A stretch of DNA of 64,000 nucleotides from JABDBE01 sp049585795 (GTDB taxonomy: Bacteria; Acidobacteriota; Terriglobia; Terriglobales; Acidobacteriaceae): NCBI GenBank assembly GCA_049585795.1, contig JBAVAQ010000024.1, forward strand, positions 1-64,000, written 5' to 3'. Shown piece after piece: positions 16,202 to 25,451 of the stretch; the first letter of the stretch is position 1; each line of letters begins with the position of its first letter. The notes under the pieces were generated by a model. It was not told where the DNA came from. It did not search any database and saw only the letters and a list, made by a program, of their open reading frames with translations. The translations under genes and the position numbers were made by a program.

Positions 16202-17743
16202 TTATTTTTTTAGTGAGGCGCTCTTTGTGTTTGTGGTGCAGGAGGATGGCGTGTCGCTGCACTTCCGGAATGCGGGTACCACTAACGCTTGTTCCAGCGT
16301 GGGATCGTTGAGATTGGTCAGGGTGTCGTTGGTGCGCTTGGCTCCGGCGCTGTATCCGATTTTCTGATACGCGGCGGCTAGCAGCTTCAGCGAGAACGGA
16401 TTGTTGTTATCTTCTTCCAGATGGGAGATGGCTTGATCGTACTTGCGTTCCGAGAATAAAACTTCTCCGGCTGCGCCGTGGTACGCCAGTTCGCTCAACT
16501 TGTCGTTGGAGCTTTCCGCCATGTCGGACAGCCGCGCCAGGGTGGAATTCGCCATTTGCTTGTTACCCATCTTCAACGCGACTTCCACGCGCGCCCGCAG
16601 GATCTGCGTCATCTCCTGCGTAAGCGCAATCTTCAAGGCGTTCTTGCCTTCCTGCGCGGCAACTTCGGCTTTGTCTAAATAGACCAGCGCCTGCTTGGGA
16701 TTTTGCTCGCACATAGCCATCTGCCGGTAAGTGTCGGCTTCGGCCTGGCTGTTCTGCCTGAAGTGCGCGTAATCGGCAATGGACTGGAAGGCGTGCTCGG
16801 CGCCATCGTAGTCGCCTTCGCGGACGTACGTGGCCGCTTCGCGGGTCTTCCAGAGAATCTGTTGCAGCTCAGGCAAAGTGAATTTCTGGAATCCGATTTC
16901 GTATTCTCGGCGGGCGCGAACCTGATCCCCCATGAGCGAGTAAGTATCGGCAATGCCAAACTGCGAGGAATAAAATTGGGGATTGATCACGAGCGACGCC
17001 CGATAGTGTTCGATGGACTGATTGAACCGTCCGGCCATGCGCAGAATTTCCGCGTAAGAGTCTTGGGGATTCGAATCGTTGGGCAGTAACGCAACGTACT
17101 TGTCCATCATCGCGAAGGCTTTGTCGAACTGCCGCATCGCGGCGTAGTTGTAGCCCATGTTATTGATCAAGCCGGGAGAATCTGTGATCCCCGATTGTTC
17201 GTAGATGGCGCTCGCCCGCTCGAACTGGGCCTGCTGGAAAAGCCACCACGTGGTCATCCAGACTACCCATTTATCGTGCGGGTATTGATTGAGCACGTCG
17301 TTCATTTTGGTGATGGCAGAAATCAGTTTGTGGTCGGCGGCATCCTGGTACCACTCGATGACCTGTTGCTCGGAGTTGGTGGCGTGACTTCTGGTGGCAA
17401 ACGCCTTCTGCTGCTCTCCAACCTGCTCGGCAGAGTCGAGGCTGATCTGCGCCAGAAATTCGTGGCCCATGGCGAAATCGGGATCGACCTGAACCGCTTT
17501 GCGCAGAATTTCGATCGCCTGTTCCTGTTCCACTCTGTCGAGGTAGAGGTCCAGGGCTTCTTCGACCAGACGGCGCGCCTCGGGAGACTTGGTGGTCAGG
17601 GGGAAAACGGCTATGGGCGCATTCGTCGACGCTGACGCTGTTTCTTCCGCCTGGCTGACGGCTGTGAACAGCAGGCTCATGCAGAAGGACGAAATCACTA
17701 TTTTGCAGATAATTGATTTGTATATCGATGCCTTGCGGATCAT
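16202..17743 (-). CDS. Secreted TPR-repeat protein (paralogue 2)
   Basis: ATG at 17743 with GGGAGGAAA about eight bases upstream. 513 residues. Hydrophobic signal segment (CKIVISSFCMSLLFTAVSQA). TPR-like helices include MRQFDKAFAMMDKYVALLP and SYAEILRMAGRFNQSIEHYR at about 195-245. It ends with LEQALVVPAFRKC and a basic tail. Paralogue of 11695-13173, in inverted orientation, with the cyclase-like gene between them. It is the third gene of a minus-strand run after cpaE-like and PstS-like genes (32-base gap to the latter), so a role tied to an envelope system is possible. Direct function unknown. Confidence 0.85.
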   Translation of the reverse strand: MIRKASIYKSIICKIVISSFCMSLLFTAVSQAEETASASTNAPIAVFPLTTKSPEARRLVEEALDLYLDRVEQEQAIEILRKAVQVDPDFAMGHEFLAQISLDSAEQVGEQQKAFATRSHATNSEQQVIEWYQDAADHKLISAITKMNDVLNQYPHDKWVVWMTTWWLFQQAQFERASAIYEQSGITDSPGLINNMGYNYAAMRQFDKAFAMMDKYVALLPNDSNPQDSYAEILRMAGRFNQSIEHYRASLVINPQFYSSQFGIADTYSLMGDQVRARREYEIGFQKFTLPELQQILWKTREAATYVREGDYDGAEHAFQSIADYAHFRQNSQAEADTYRQMAMCEQNPKQALVYLDKAEVAAQEGKNALKIALTQEMTQILRARVEVALKMGNKQMANSTLARLSDMAESSNDKLSELAYHGAAGEVLFSERKYDQAISHLEEDNNNPFSLKLLAAAYQKIGYSAGAKRTNDTLTNLNDPTLEQALVVPAFRKCSDTPSSCTTNTKSASLKK

Positions 17744-17775
17744 AGCGAGTTTCCTCCCGGGCTAGTTTCCCCCGG

Positions 17776-18231
17776 CTAATTTCCCCTCAAAAAGTAGCCC
17801 TGCTCGACCGGCAGTTTGCCGTCAATCTTTATCACGTTCACGTCCTGCGTAAGTGAATACAAGTCGACCACGCCGATGGCTCCGGGCGAGGTCGAAACAA
17901 AACGCAGGACGGCATCGTCTCCGTCAACGACCATGATCAGGTCGCGATGAGCCAGAACGAACGCATGTGCCTGCTCGACCGTCATGTTCAGCAGTTTGTG
18001 GACAACCAGTTGCATGTCCGCCGAAGACGGGTCGCGCATGACGATGGTGATGGCTTTTCCATCCGGCCAACTCTGTTTATGCCCAGTGAAGATTTTTACC
18101 AACTCGGAAGCGGGAACATTCGACGTGGAATTTGCCTTGTCGGCAACGATCGCAAATTGCTTGGCCTGGACGGCGGCGGGCAGGAGCGCGGCCCACATCA
18201 ACAACACGAAGACTCGTCGCCGGTTTATCAC
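17776..18231 (-). CDS. Periplasmic PstS-like/PBP-type substrate-binding protein, small
   Basis: 151 residues with signal peptide (RRRVFVLLMWAALLPAAVQA). The mature part contains ASELVKIFTGHKQSWPDGK and ITIVMRDPSSADM, the pattern of phosphate-ABC-transporter substrate-binding-like proteins (the IF.G....W..G segment). It ends in GAIGVVDLYSLTQDV, also typical. It is only about half the size of a true PstS and has no adjacent permease genes, so a transport role is doubtful. In many bacteria these short proteins accompany two-component or pilus genes, and here it sits between a CpaE-like ATPase and a TPR protein. Confidence 0.75.
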   Translation of the reverse strand: MINRRRVFVLLMWAALLPAAVQAKQFAIVADKANSTSNVPASELVKIFTGHKQSWPDGKAITIVMRDPSSADMQLVVHKLLNMTVEQAHAFVLAHRDLIMVVDGDDAVLRFVSTSPGAIGVVDLYSLTQDVNVIKIDGKLPVEQGYFLRGN

Positions 18232-18328
18232 AATGGCGTGATTCTAGCCCGCGTGCCGACGAGGCGATAGGTAACGAACGTAATAAGTCAAAGATCTTTT
18301 CGGATTGAGAACTATTTTGGGAAGGGAG

Positions 18329-19564
18329 CTACTGGCCGGCGCGCAAAGGGGAGATCAGTAAGCGGGTGGTCGGCTTCTTCTTGCTGTCGGATTTATCGGG
18401 TTGATAGACCAGGTCGAGCGAACCCTCCGCTGTTGGAGAAGCTTCAGCTAACGTGGCCGCCAGGCTGCGGAACGATCGTCCGACATCTGCGCTTTCATGA
18501 AGCGCGACGGGTGCGCCTTTATCGATGGCCGGTGCAATCGCCTGGTGATTATTGGGGATTTTCCATAACAGCTTGCAGCCGGTCGCAGTCTCCACGTCTT
18601 CGTCACCGAAGCCGGGGATTTTCTTGTACCGGTTCAATACCAGACGGACCCGGTCGCGTCCTCCACCTTCTTCGAGAAAAGAGCGCAAGCGCCCCGCGCT
18701 CCACAACGAAACCACATCGGACTGTGCGACCAGCAAAACAGCGTTGGACAAATCACAAAGCAGCCGCGCCGTCTGATCCGTGCGATTGGAACAGTCGACC
18801 ACAACGTAACGAAACTGCGAAACCAGCAGATCGAAAAGGCGCGCCAGTTCGGCCGCGGTCGGTGTCGAGTGCTGAGGTTCCTGCGGTCCCGCAAGAAGTT
18901 GCAGGCCATTTTTGCAAGTGGTCATCAGACCTTGCAGCAACGAAGTATCCATGCGATGCAGGTTCTGCAGCGCATCAGTAAGGCCGAAAGTGGGCCGGGC
19001 GTTAAGATGCAATGCCGCGTGCCCTAAAAGGGCAAAGTCGACAAGCAGTACTCCGCCATGCAATTCCTGAAGCGCGACGGCGGTATTCACGGCAACAGTA
19101 GTAGCGCCGGCTCCGCCCTTGGCGTTGGCGACAACGAACACCCGGGCGCGTCCCGAGGAAGTGCGCGTGCGACCGCGCGAAGCGGCGAAGCGAGTGAAAG
19201 CTTCGACCATACTTTCCGGAGTGGCGTTGCGCTCCAGATATTCGCGAGCCCCGGCGCGCATGGCAGCAACGATGGTGCCGGTATCGGTCATGGGGCCGAC
19301 GGCGAAGATCACAATCTCGCTGGTGTTGGAGTGAATCAACTCGATCGCGTGCATGGCGCGTTCGATGTTCTGCGGATCGATATCGACTAAAACCACGTCG
19401 GCGTGCACATCCTGGATCTGACGCAGAATCGCATCGGTCGGGCTGGCGGGAAACCCTACGTGGCCAAAGACGTTGCGGCCCATCTGTGTGCTCTCCATGC
19501 GTTGCTGGAGAACCGTGAGCCGTTCTTTGTCCTCGGTAAGGAGGGTGACCGCTATGCCATGCAT
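18329..19564 (-). CDS. CpaE/TadZ-like receiver plus ParA-type ATPase
   Basis: 411 residues. The N-terminal receiver-like domain (about 1-125) has the phospho-acceptor-type Asp in VVLVDIDPQNIERAM. The C-terminal MinD/ParA ATPase (about 138-370) shows the deviant Walker A ANAKGGAGATTVAVN, switch motif VVDCSNRTDQTA and LVAQSDVVSLWSA. This two-domain layout is that of CpaE/TadZ, which localises Tad-type pilus assembly to a pole. No other tad/cpa genes lie in the window; pilT and an MglA-like GTPase are far downstream. No strong ribosome binding site is evident at the ATG 19564. Confidence 0.85.
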   Translation of the reverse strand: MHGIAVTLLTEDKERLTVLQQRMESTQMGRNVFGHVGFPASPTDAILRQIQDVHADVVLVDIDPQNIERAMHAIELIHSNTSEIVIFAVGPMTDTGTIVAAMRAGAREYLERNATPESMVEAFTRFAASRGRTRTSSGRARVFVVANAKGGAGATTVAVNTAVALQELHGGVLLVDFALLGHAALHLNARPTFGLTDALQNLHRMDTSLLQGLMTTCKNGLQLLAGPQEPQHSTPTAAELARLFDLLVSQFRYVVVDCSNRTDQTARLLCDLSNAVLLVAQSDVVSLWSAGRLRSFLEEGGGRDRVRLVLNRYKKIPGFGDEDVETATGCKLLWKIPNNHQAIAPAIDKGAPVALHESADVGRSFRSLAATLAEASPTAEGSLDLVYQPDKSDSKKKPTTRLLISPLRAGQ

Positions 19565-19934
19565 GGCTGGAACCTCAATTATGTACCCGGCAAGTGCATG
19601 TTATGAAGAGATCAGAACTCCGCCAAGTGACTATCGTAACGGAAGCTTGCACAGAAGTTTCCCTTCAAGATGCCGCGCCAATTTCCCAAGATCTTTAAGG
19701 ACGTACACAGCGGCCCGGAAAGACCGCAGAGTGAGAGAGTGTCCTAGGAGCATTCTACGCAAAACAGGGCCGATTGCAAACCAAGCTGGAAGCAGAGTGT
19801 AGGGCGAACACTCCTATGCGCCGCTTGTGACGTCGAGATTGGCTCCTGATTCACTGCATTCTCAAAATCAAAGTCAAATAAGCGAACAGAAGGGTCCACT
19901 CTATACTGCAATCGAGATTGCAGGTAAGGCAAAC
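19565..19934. other. Intergenic stretch of 370 bases
   Basis: Lies upstream of the cpaE-like gene and downstream of the GloVer gene, both on the minus strand. No gene-like frame. It should hold the cpaE-like promoter. No repeat or RNA structure was recognised. Confidence 0.4.
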
Positions 19935-21188
19935 TTAGGGCATGAGTTTGAAGGCGACGCCGTAGTTGTACTCGCCGCCGTATTCCGTCGTGCCGTAGAG
20001 GTTCCCAGCGCCGTCCATGGTCAGGCCGTTCGGACTGTCTCCGTCGGTGCCGTTGAATTTGTGGACCAGGCTGTATTTCCAGTTGCCGCCGGCCTGCGGC
20101 GCCAGCTTGAAGATGACTCCACAGGTTTGCGGACAGGAAAGATTCCCACCGCCGGCCGTGCCGTAGAGGTTCCCGGCTTTGTCGAATAGCAAATTGGCCC
20201 ACGGGGCGCCGCCGAGGTAGATATTGGGAAAATCGTAGAGCACGGTCTGCTTCCAGTGACCGCCAGAAGTTGGGGTGAGTTCGAACACCGTACCGTTGCC
20301 GAACTTGCCGCCCTCAGTCGTAGTGCCGTAGACATTTCCCTTGCTGTCCACGGTTAGCCCGCCGTAGGGATACTGGCCGTCGGTTTTGAAGTTGGCAAAG
20401 CGATGCAGGACATGATAGGTCCAACTGCCGTCCGAGTTGGGCGTCATCTGGAATGCCACCCCGCAGCCAAGGGAGCCGGGACAATTAGGCGGGCCATTAC
20501 CACCGAAATAAGTTGTGCCGTAGAGGTTCCCGGCTCCGTCCCAACTTGGTGGCGCAAGAGGGCCATCGCCATCCGGACAAGAGTACGGATTGCAAAAGCT
20601 GTAGAGCGTTTTTGGTGCCCAGCCTTTGGATTTGTGGATCAGCTCGGAGACCGCGCCGCTGCCATATGTGCCTGGACCAAGGTACCCGTAAATGTTGTCT
20701 GCCTTGTCGAAAAGAACAGTTAGCCCCGCACCGTGGCCGTAGATCAGTTTATAGCTCCAGCCCCCTGCTTCAGGAGCCATTTGATAGAGGGCTGCGATAC
20801 CACCAGGCCCGGCGGTGGCGGCGCCGTAAAGATTCCCCTTGGCATCGATTGCCGGGCCGCCGTTGGGGCCGTCCCCATCGCCCCACTTCGTGAAGCCGTG
20901 CAGAACCTTCTCTTCCCACTTACCATCCGTCAGCTGCATCAGTTGAAATACAGTGCCGCAGTAGTTCTTGCTCTTGCATTCCGGCCCGCCCGCAGAGGTC
21001 ACCCCGTATAGATTCCCGGTCGAATCGAGAGCGAGGTTGAACGCTGGCAAACCCCCGTCCCTACGACCCGTAAAGACGTGCAGGGTTTTGTACCTGACCC
21101 CTGCCATCGCCTGAGGCATGACCGTCAAGCACAACCCGAGGAGTAGGGCCGACCAGCTAATGGCCTGGGCAAATCGCTTCGGTCTCAT
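19935..21188 (-). CDS. GloVer-repeat secreted protein (full length)
   Basis: 417 residues. Signal peptide (ISWSALLLGLCLTVMPQAMA), then about eight repeats carrying the DxxGNLYG(T/V)T..GG signature and V-F-Q/E-L strands (TIGR03803, choice-of-anchor tandem repeat GloVer). Examples are LALDSTGNLYGVTSAGG, LTVDSKGNVYGTTTEGG and LTMDGAGNLYGTTEYGG. The repeats probably build a beta-propeller outside the cytoplasm. Cysteines in repeats 1, 4 and 6 could form disulphides. The family is common in Acidobacteriota with no defined function. The end (VAFKLMP) is typical, so this copy is complete, unlike 15352-15912. Confidence 0.88.
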   Translation of the reverse strand: MRPKRFAQAISWSALLLGLCLTVMPQAMAGVRYKTLHVFTGRRDGGLPAFNLALDSTGNLYGVTSAGGPECKSKNYCGTVFQLMQLTDGKWEEKVLHGFTKWGDGDGPNGGPAIDAKGNLYGAATAGPGGIAALYQMAPEAGGWSYKLIYGHGAGLTVLFDKADNIYGYLGPGTYGSGAVSELIHKSKGWAPKTLYSFCNPYSCPDGDGPLAPPSWDGAGNLYGTTYFGGNGPPNCPGSLGCGVAFQMTPNSDGSWTYHVLHRFANFKTDGQYPYGGLTVDSKGNVYGTTTEGGKFGNGTVFELTPTSGGHWKQTVLYDFPNIYLGGAPWANLLFDKAGNLYGTAGGGNLSCPQTCGVIFKLAPQAGGNWKYSLVHKFNGTDGDSPNGLTMDGAGNLYGTTEYGGEYNYGVAFKLMP

Positions 21189-21492
21189 AGGCCACCCGCT
21201 ATAGCGCAGTGCAGCAGCTACCCCCTCAATCGGCGGCTTCAGTCGCGGTTGTTGCGCCGATTATCCCTCGGGAATGTTGCTTGTCAAGAAATTTCGGATT
21301 TCACCCCCCTAGAATATCTCGCTATTGGACAAACCAACCGAGGGGGTTCAATCGGTGAACGCACACACCGCAACTAGCATGGCAGAAGATTCCACGGTAG
21401 GCTAACAAGGACGCCTTTCTGGCTGGAACCAGAACCGGGTTGAATCGAGACATGCAGCGCCCTCATCCTAAGAACGAGTTGAAAGATTCGGC
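21189..21492. promoter_or_regulatory. Divergent intergenic region (GloVer gene / MFS gene)
   Basis: About 300 bases between divergent genes. AT-rich patches around 21280-21330 could hold promoters. No gene, hairpin or known riboswitch fold was recognised. Confidence 0.35.
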
Positions 21493-22848
21493 TTGAGCAA
21501 TCCACCCATCCCAGCCAGTTCTGAGGCGCAAGCCGTGAGCGGCTCCGCGGCGCGGGGAATCGGGCTGCCCGCGACCTTGCGGGCCTTGCGCCATCGCAAC
21601 TTCCAGCTTTTTTTCAGCGGACAGCTCATTTCTCTGATCGGAACATGGATGCAAACCATGGCCCAGGCGTGGCTGGTCTATCGGCTGACGGGATCGTCCC
21701 TGCTGCTGGGCGCGGTGGGATTCGCCAGCCAGTTTCCCGTATTTCTCGTTGCCCCGCTTGGTGGCATCGTCGCCGATCGCCACAACCGCCAGCGCGTGGT
21801 CATCGGAACCCAGGTTGCCTCGATGGTGCTGGCTTTCATCCTCGCGCTGCTGACCCTCACTGGAAAAGTGCAGGTGTGGCAGATCTTCGTGCTGGCAGCA
21901 CTACTCGGCGTGGTGAATGCTTTCGACATTCCTGGCCGCCAGGCTTTTCTGGTCGATATGGTCGGAAAAGAAGACCTGATGAATGCGATTGCGTTGAACT
22001 CATCGATGTTCAACGGCGCCCGCATCATCGGTCCGGCGATTGCGGGAATTACGGTGGCGAAACTTGGAGAAGGCTGGTGTTTCTTCGCCAACGGCGTTAG
22101 CTACATCGCTGTAATTATCGGGTTGTTGATGATGCGAGTGCAGCGTCCAGCGCGGCGCGCGCCTGCGGCTTCGCCTTGGGCGCATATCATCGAAGGCTTC
22201 CGCTTTGTGCGGCATACCGCGCCCATCCGGGCCATTCTGCTCTTGCTGGGACTGGTGAGCCTGGTAGCGATGCCCTACACGATTCTCATGCCCATCTTTG
22301 CCGATAAGATTCTGCACGGTGGCGCGCGCGGTCTGGGAATTTTGATGGGCGCAACCGGTGTCGGAGCTTTGCTGGGCGCGCTCACCCTGGCTTCGAGAGA
22401 GGGAGTGCATGGATTGGGAAGGTGGGTGGCATTCTCCTGCGGAGGCTTCGGAGTCAGTCTGATTTTGTTTTCGCTCTCACGAAATTTCTGGTTGTCGGCG
22501 GCGCTGCTGCTCCCAGTTGGTTTTGGCATGATGTTGCAGATGTCGTCGTCGAACACCTTGATCCAAGCCATGGTGCCTGACCATCTGCGCGGGCGTGTGA
22601 TGGCGGTGTACTCGATGATGTTCATGGGCATGGCGCCCTTCGGCGCGTTTCTGGGAGGAGCGTTGGCCGATCGTTTGGGCGCGCCGCTGACGGTTTCGAT
22701 GGGTGCCGTCGCTTGTATCGGAGGCGCGGCCTTGTTTGGATTGCAGTTGCCGAAGATCAGAGTTGAAGCTCGCCAGTTGATCGTCGCGCAAGGCATGACC
22801 GCAGGCGCGCCGCCGGAAGAGATGACGACGAGAGTTGTGGAAGATTGA
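21493..22848 (+). CDS. MFS transporter, EntS/MFS_3-type exporter
   Basis: 451 residues, TTG start at 21493. About 12 hydrophobic segments follow an N-terminal tail. Typical family patterns are RNFQLFFSGQLISLIGTWMQ (TM1), LGGIVADRHNRQRVVI (the loop 2-3 motif A, G-x-x-x-D-R-x-x-R) and FDIPGRQAFLVDMVG. These match the MFS_3 group to which enterobactin exporters and many putative drug exporters belong. Substrate unknown. It stands alone, divergent from the GloVer gene. A more upstream or internal start cannot be excluded because there is no clear ribosome binding site. Confidence 0.88.
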   Translation: MSNPPIPASSEAQAVSGSAARGIGLPATLRALRHRNFQLFFSGQLISLIGTWMQTMAQAWLVYRLTGSSLLLGAVGFASQFPVFLVAPLGGIVADRHNRQRVVIGTQVASMVLAFILALLTLTGKVQVWQIFVLAALLGVVNAFDIPGRQAFLVDMVGKEDLMNAIALNSSMFNGARIIGPAIAGITVAKLGEGWCFFANGVSYIAVIIGLLMMRVQRPARRAPAASPWAHIIEGFRFVRHTAPIRAILLLLGLVSLVAMPYTILMPIFADKILHGGARGLGILMGATGVGALLGALTLASREGVHGLGRWVAFSCGGFGVSLILFSLSRNFWLSAALLLPVGFGMMLQMSSSNTLIQAMVPDHLRGRVMAVYSMMFMGMAPFGAFLGGALADRLGAPLTVSMGAVACIGGAALFGLQLPKIRVEARQLIVAQGMTAGAPPEEMTTRVVED

Positions 22849-23098
22849 ATTAGAAGTTTATCGAGCGCGAGAGATTTTTCGAGAGCAACGCGACGGACGG
22901 TTGCGCAATAGTTGCAAAGTCTTGCGACGAATCAAGAATTTCATCGAAATCTGCGCGCAGAGCCTGCTTTCCGCTTGACATTTTTTTCGAGAGTTATAGG
23001 ATTTCTCTCCGGCGGGCTGCGTGCTCTACAGGTGGACTGCTTACCGGTCCCTGCCCGCAATCACACGTCAACGCAGTAAATTCCAGGAGGAGGAACCA
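22849..23098 (+). promoter_or_regulatory. Upstream region of secreted-protein gene
   Basis: Contains TTGACA at 22975-22980, followed by TTATAGG at 22994-23000. The spacing to the latter is only about 14 bases, so the exact promoter is unclear. A strong AGGAGGAGG (23085-23093) precedes the GTG start at 23099. Confidence 0.35.
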
Positions 23099-23893
23099 GT
23101 GAAAAAGATGCTTTTTGTGACGGCGCTGATCGCGGCGCTGATTCCGTTGGCAATGGCACAAGACAGCAAAAGCGCGCCCGCATCGTTGGGCGAAATGATA
23201 CACTCCCGCGGGACTTCGACTGTGATGTCGTCGCAGTGGAAGCCGGCGTATCGTCCGACGCGTCCGTCTTATTGCAATCCCTGCTTGTTCTACACCGGAG
23301 ACTTCGATCCCAACAACTCAAATGCCAATGGTCTGGCGAACGAAGCTGATCTCTTGGTACCAGACGCCCACATCTACACTGCGATTCCGTTTTATGCGTC
23401 TAGCGGTTCGTCCGTGACCGGGCTGTTCGTCAATAGTCTGGACACGGTCGGCGTCGAGGATCCTGCCAAAGATCCTTGGGACATCCGCCGGGGCGTCAGC
23501 AGTGGCAACGGTGGAACCGATTTCGCACACGGCACCGCGAAGTCCACTGACACGCCGACCGGACGCAGCGGTTTCGGCCTAAACGAGTACACTCACCTGG
23601 TGAAGTTTGCGGCGGTGAGCGTGACGAAGAAAGGCAATTACTGGACTAATGTGACCCCGCAATGCACGAATGCTAACGACAGCAACTGTGACAGCGCGCG
23701 TTACTTTGAGTCCGACGAAGAAGATGATCCTTCGCCGATAAACCACGTGGGCAGCTGCAAGAACGTTCTGGATAACTCCTATTGGAATTCCACCTCGTTT
23801 GGTACAAACTACGAGCCGACATGGGGCTCCAGCGGCGGCTGCGGCGGCATCGGCTGCGATTCGTTCTCAACCGGCGTACTCGGCAAGAACTAA
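23099..23893 (+). CDS. Secreted hypothetical protein, 264 aa
   Basis: I chose GTG 23099, six bases after AGGAGGAGG, because it gives a canonical signal peptide (MKKMLFVTALIAALIPLAMA). The mature protein contains CNPCLFYTGDFDPNN, repeated aromatic/Gly/Asn-rich strands (ANGLANEADLLVPDAHIYTA) and several paired cysteines (TPQCTNANDSNCDS, GGCGGIGCDS), suggesting a disulphide-bonded extracellular beta protein. No family was recognised. A strong terminator follows at 23960. The ribosome binding site and terminator suggest high, monocistronic expression. Confidence 0.7.
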   Translation: MKKMLFVTALIAALIPLAMAQDSKSAPASLGEMIHSRGTSTVMSSQWKPAYRPTRPSYCNPCLFYTGDFDPNNSNANGLANEADLLVPDAHIYTAIPFYASSGSSVTGLFVNSLDTVGVEDPAKDPWDIRRGVSSGNGGTDFAHGTAKSTDTPTGRSGFGLNEYTHLVKFAAVSVTKKGNYWTNVTPQCTNANDSNCDSARYFESDEEDDPSPINHVGSCKNVLDNSYWNSTSFGTNYEPTWGSSGGCGGIGCDSFSTGVLGKN

Positions 23894-23959
23894 GAGTTTG
23901 GCGTGGCGTTGCCGGAGAAGGATTCCGGCATGGCTTTCCGCACAACTCTGAACGATCGG

Positions 23960-23995
23960 GGGAGAAGCCAGGTTGAATCGGCTTCTCCCTTTTTT
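23960..23995 (+). terminator. Strong intrinsic terminator
   Basis: GGGAGAAGC (23960-23968) pairs with GCTTCTCCC (23981-23989), followed by six T (23990-23995). It ends the gene 23099-23893. Confidence 0.85.
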
Positions 23996-24212
23996 GAGGC
24001 GTGCATCTGCTACGTTAGATCGCCATTTTCGGAACTGCAGCGGTTTTGGCGATCTCATCCCGATCCTCGAGATTCTAGGTCTCCAGAATGTTTCCCTGGC
24101 AAGCGGTAACTTTATGCGCCGTGATTTCTTGCGCCAATGGCAGTCGGAGACACGAAATCTCGCGTGATAACATCGAACTCGGTTTCTACTCGTTTCGTTG
24201 GAGTCTCACAGC

Positions 24213-25295
24213 ATGCGGTACTTTACAATTGTTTTGATTCTATGTTGTTCATGGATGATCGCTTTTCACGCTGCCGCGGCGCAGCAAAGTCAGGGAAGTA
24301 AAGCAGCCAATAGCCAGCCATCGCCACCGGCCAGTCCAGAACCACTTTTCGCACCCGATACTCCGGTGATTACCATGCACGGCCTCTGCGAAGACCAACC
24401 TCCGCTGGTCCACTTGGGCGTAACGTCCGAGTCGATTCCGGACAAAGGCGCCCCAGAAAAACCCACGAAAGATGGAGCTGACAGCGCAGACGCTTCGGAA
24501 TCATGCAACACGGTAGTGACTCGGAGCCAGTTTGAGAATCTGATCAACGCCATCAATCCCAACGCCCGCCCGGAAAAACGGCGCCGCTTTGCTGAGGATT
24601 ATTCGGATACGGCGCTATACGCGCAGCAGGCGCGTCTCATCGGCCTGGATAAAACTCCGGAGTTTCACGAGTTGCAGAGATTCCGATCTCTGGAGGCTCT
24701 CTCCCAGATTTACAAACACTACATGCAGGAAAAGGCTGCGGAGATACCAGATGCGGATGTAGAGAAGTTTTATAAGGAGCATCCGGAGCGATTTGAGCAG
24801 TTTGCTCTGAAGCGGGTTTTTGTTCCCAAGGAAAAGTTGCATGACGACGCGCACCCCGCCACCGACCCCGCCGCCGAGGCAGCGGCAATGAAGAAGGTGG
24901 CAGAACAAATCCGCCAACAACTTGTGGCCGGCGCTAACATCGACGACATGCAGGACAAGGCCTACAAAGCAGCCGGTGACAAGGACAGCGTTTTAGAGAC
25001 GGACCTGGGCGATAAGTGGACTCGCGATAATCTGCCTGCCGGATATCTGAAAGTCGTGTCGACACTGAAGCCAGGGCAGGTGGCGGATCCGGTGCTGTTC
25101 GGCGACGGCTGGTACATTTTCAAACTGATTTCCACGCGGATGATCCCGCTCAGCGAAGCCCGACCCCAGATGGAAGCGCTTACCATCAACGACCTGGCGA
25201 AATCACTGAAGAAATCTATCAAGCCAGAGGTCAACCGCGCCTATTTCCAGACGGGAGCGAATAACAATGCCGACGTACCCCAGGGGTCGCAGTAA
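24213..25295 (+). CDS. Periplasmic peptidyl-prolyl isomerase, parvulin/SurA-like
   Basis: ATG 24213 follows TTGGAG at eight bases and gives a signal peptide (RYFTIVLILCCSWMIAFHAAAA). 360 residues. After a Pro/Ser-rich linker, residues about 100-190 form a SurA_N-like helical chaperone part (VVTRSQFENLINAINPNAR). Residues about 195-320 resemble a rotamase domain (FALKRVFVPKE, LETDLGDKWTRDNLP, LKPGQVADPVLFGDGWYIFKL). It probably assists folding of outer-membrane or secreted proteins. The catalytic Cys/His of parvulins is not obvious, so it may be mainly a chaperone. It stands alone on the plus strand. Confidence 0.8.
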   Translation: MRYFTIVLILCCSWMIAFHAAAAQQSQGSKAANSQPSPPASPEPLFAPDTPVITMHGLCEDQPPLVHLGVTSESIPDKGAPEKPTKDGADSADASESCNTVVTRSQFENLINAINPNARPEKRRRFAEDYSDTALYAQQARLIGLDKTPEFHELQRFRSLEALSQIYKHYMQEKAAEIPDADVEKFYKEHPERFEQFALKRVFVPKEKLHDDAHPATDPAAEAAAMKKVAEQIRQQLVAGANIDDMQDKAYKAAGDKDSVLETDLGDKWTRDNLPAGYLKVVSTLKPGQVADPVLFGDGWYIFKLISTRMIPLSEARPQMEALTINDLAKSLKKSIKPEVNRAYFQTGANNNADVPQGSQ

Positions 25296-25318
25296 GAGGC
25301 CCGTTCTTGCAAGCATGG

Positions 25319-25355
25319 CCCACCCTTCTCGCGCAGATGCGCGTACGAGGACGGG
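25319..25355. repeat. REP-like imperfect palindrome
   Basis: CCCACCCTTCTCGCGC, short loop, then GCGCGTACGAGGACGGG. It is a degenerate relative of the repeats at 3968-4007 and 62841-62880. It lies between convergent genes (PPIase and hpf). Confidence 0.45.
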
Positions 25356-25451
25356 CGAGAGTAGTCTCGGGGCTTGGTATCGAGTGATCGTCGGCAGGAG
25401 GTGAGATCAGTTCCCGGTTGGCAATTCTGTGTTCTCAGTTGACAGCCTTGC

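Noticed and set aside
22975..23000. TTGACA ... TATAGG as a standard promoter
   Set aside because: The spacing is about 14 bases, too short for a normal sigma-70 promoter. Kept only as a note.
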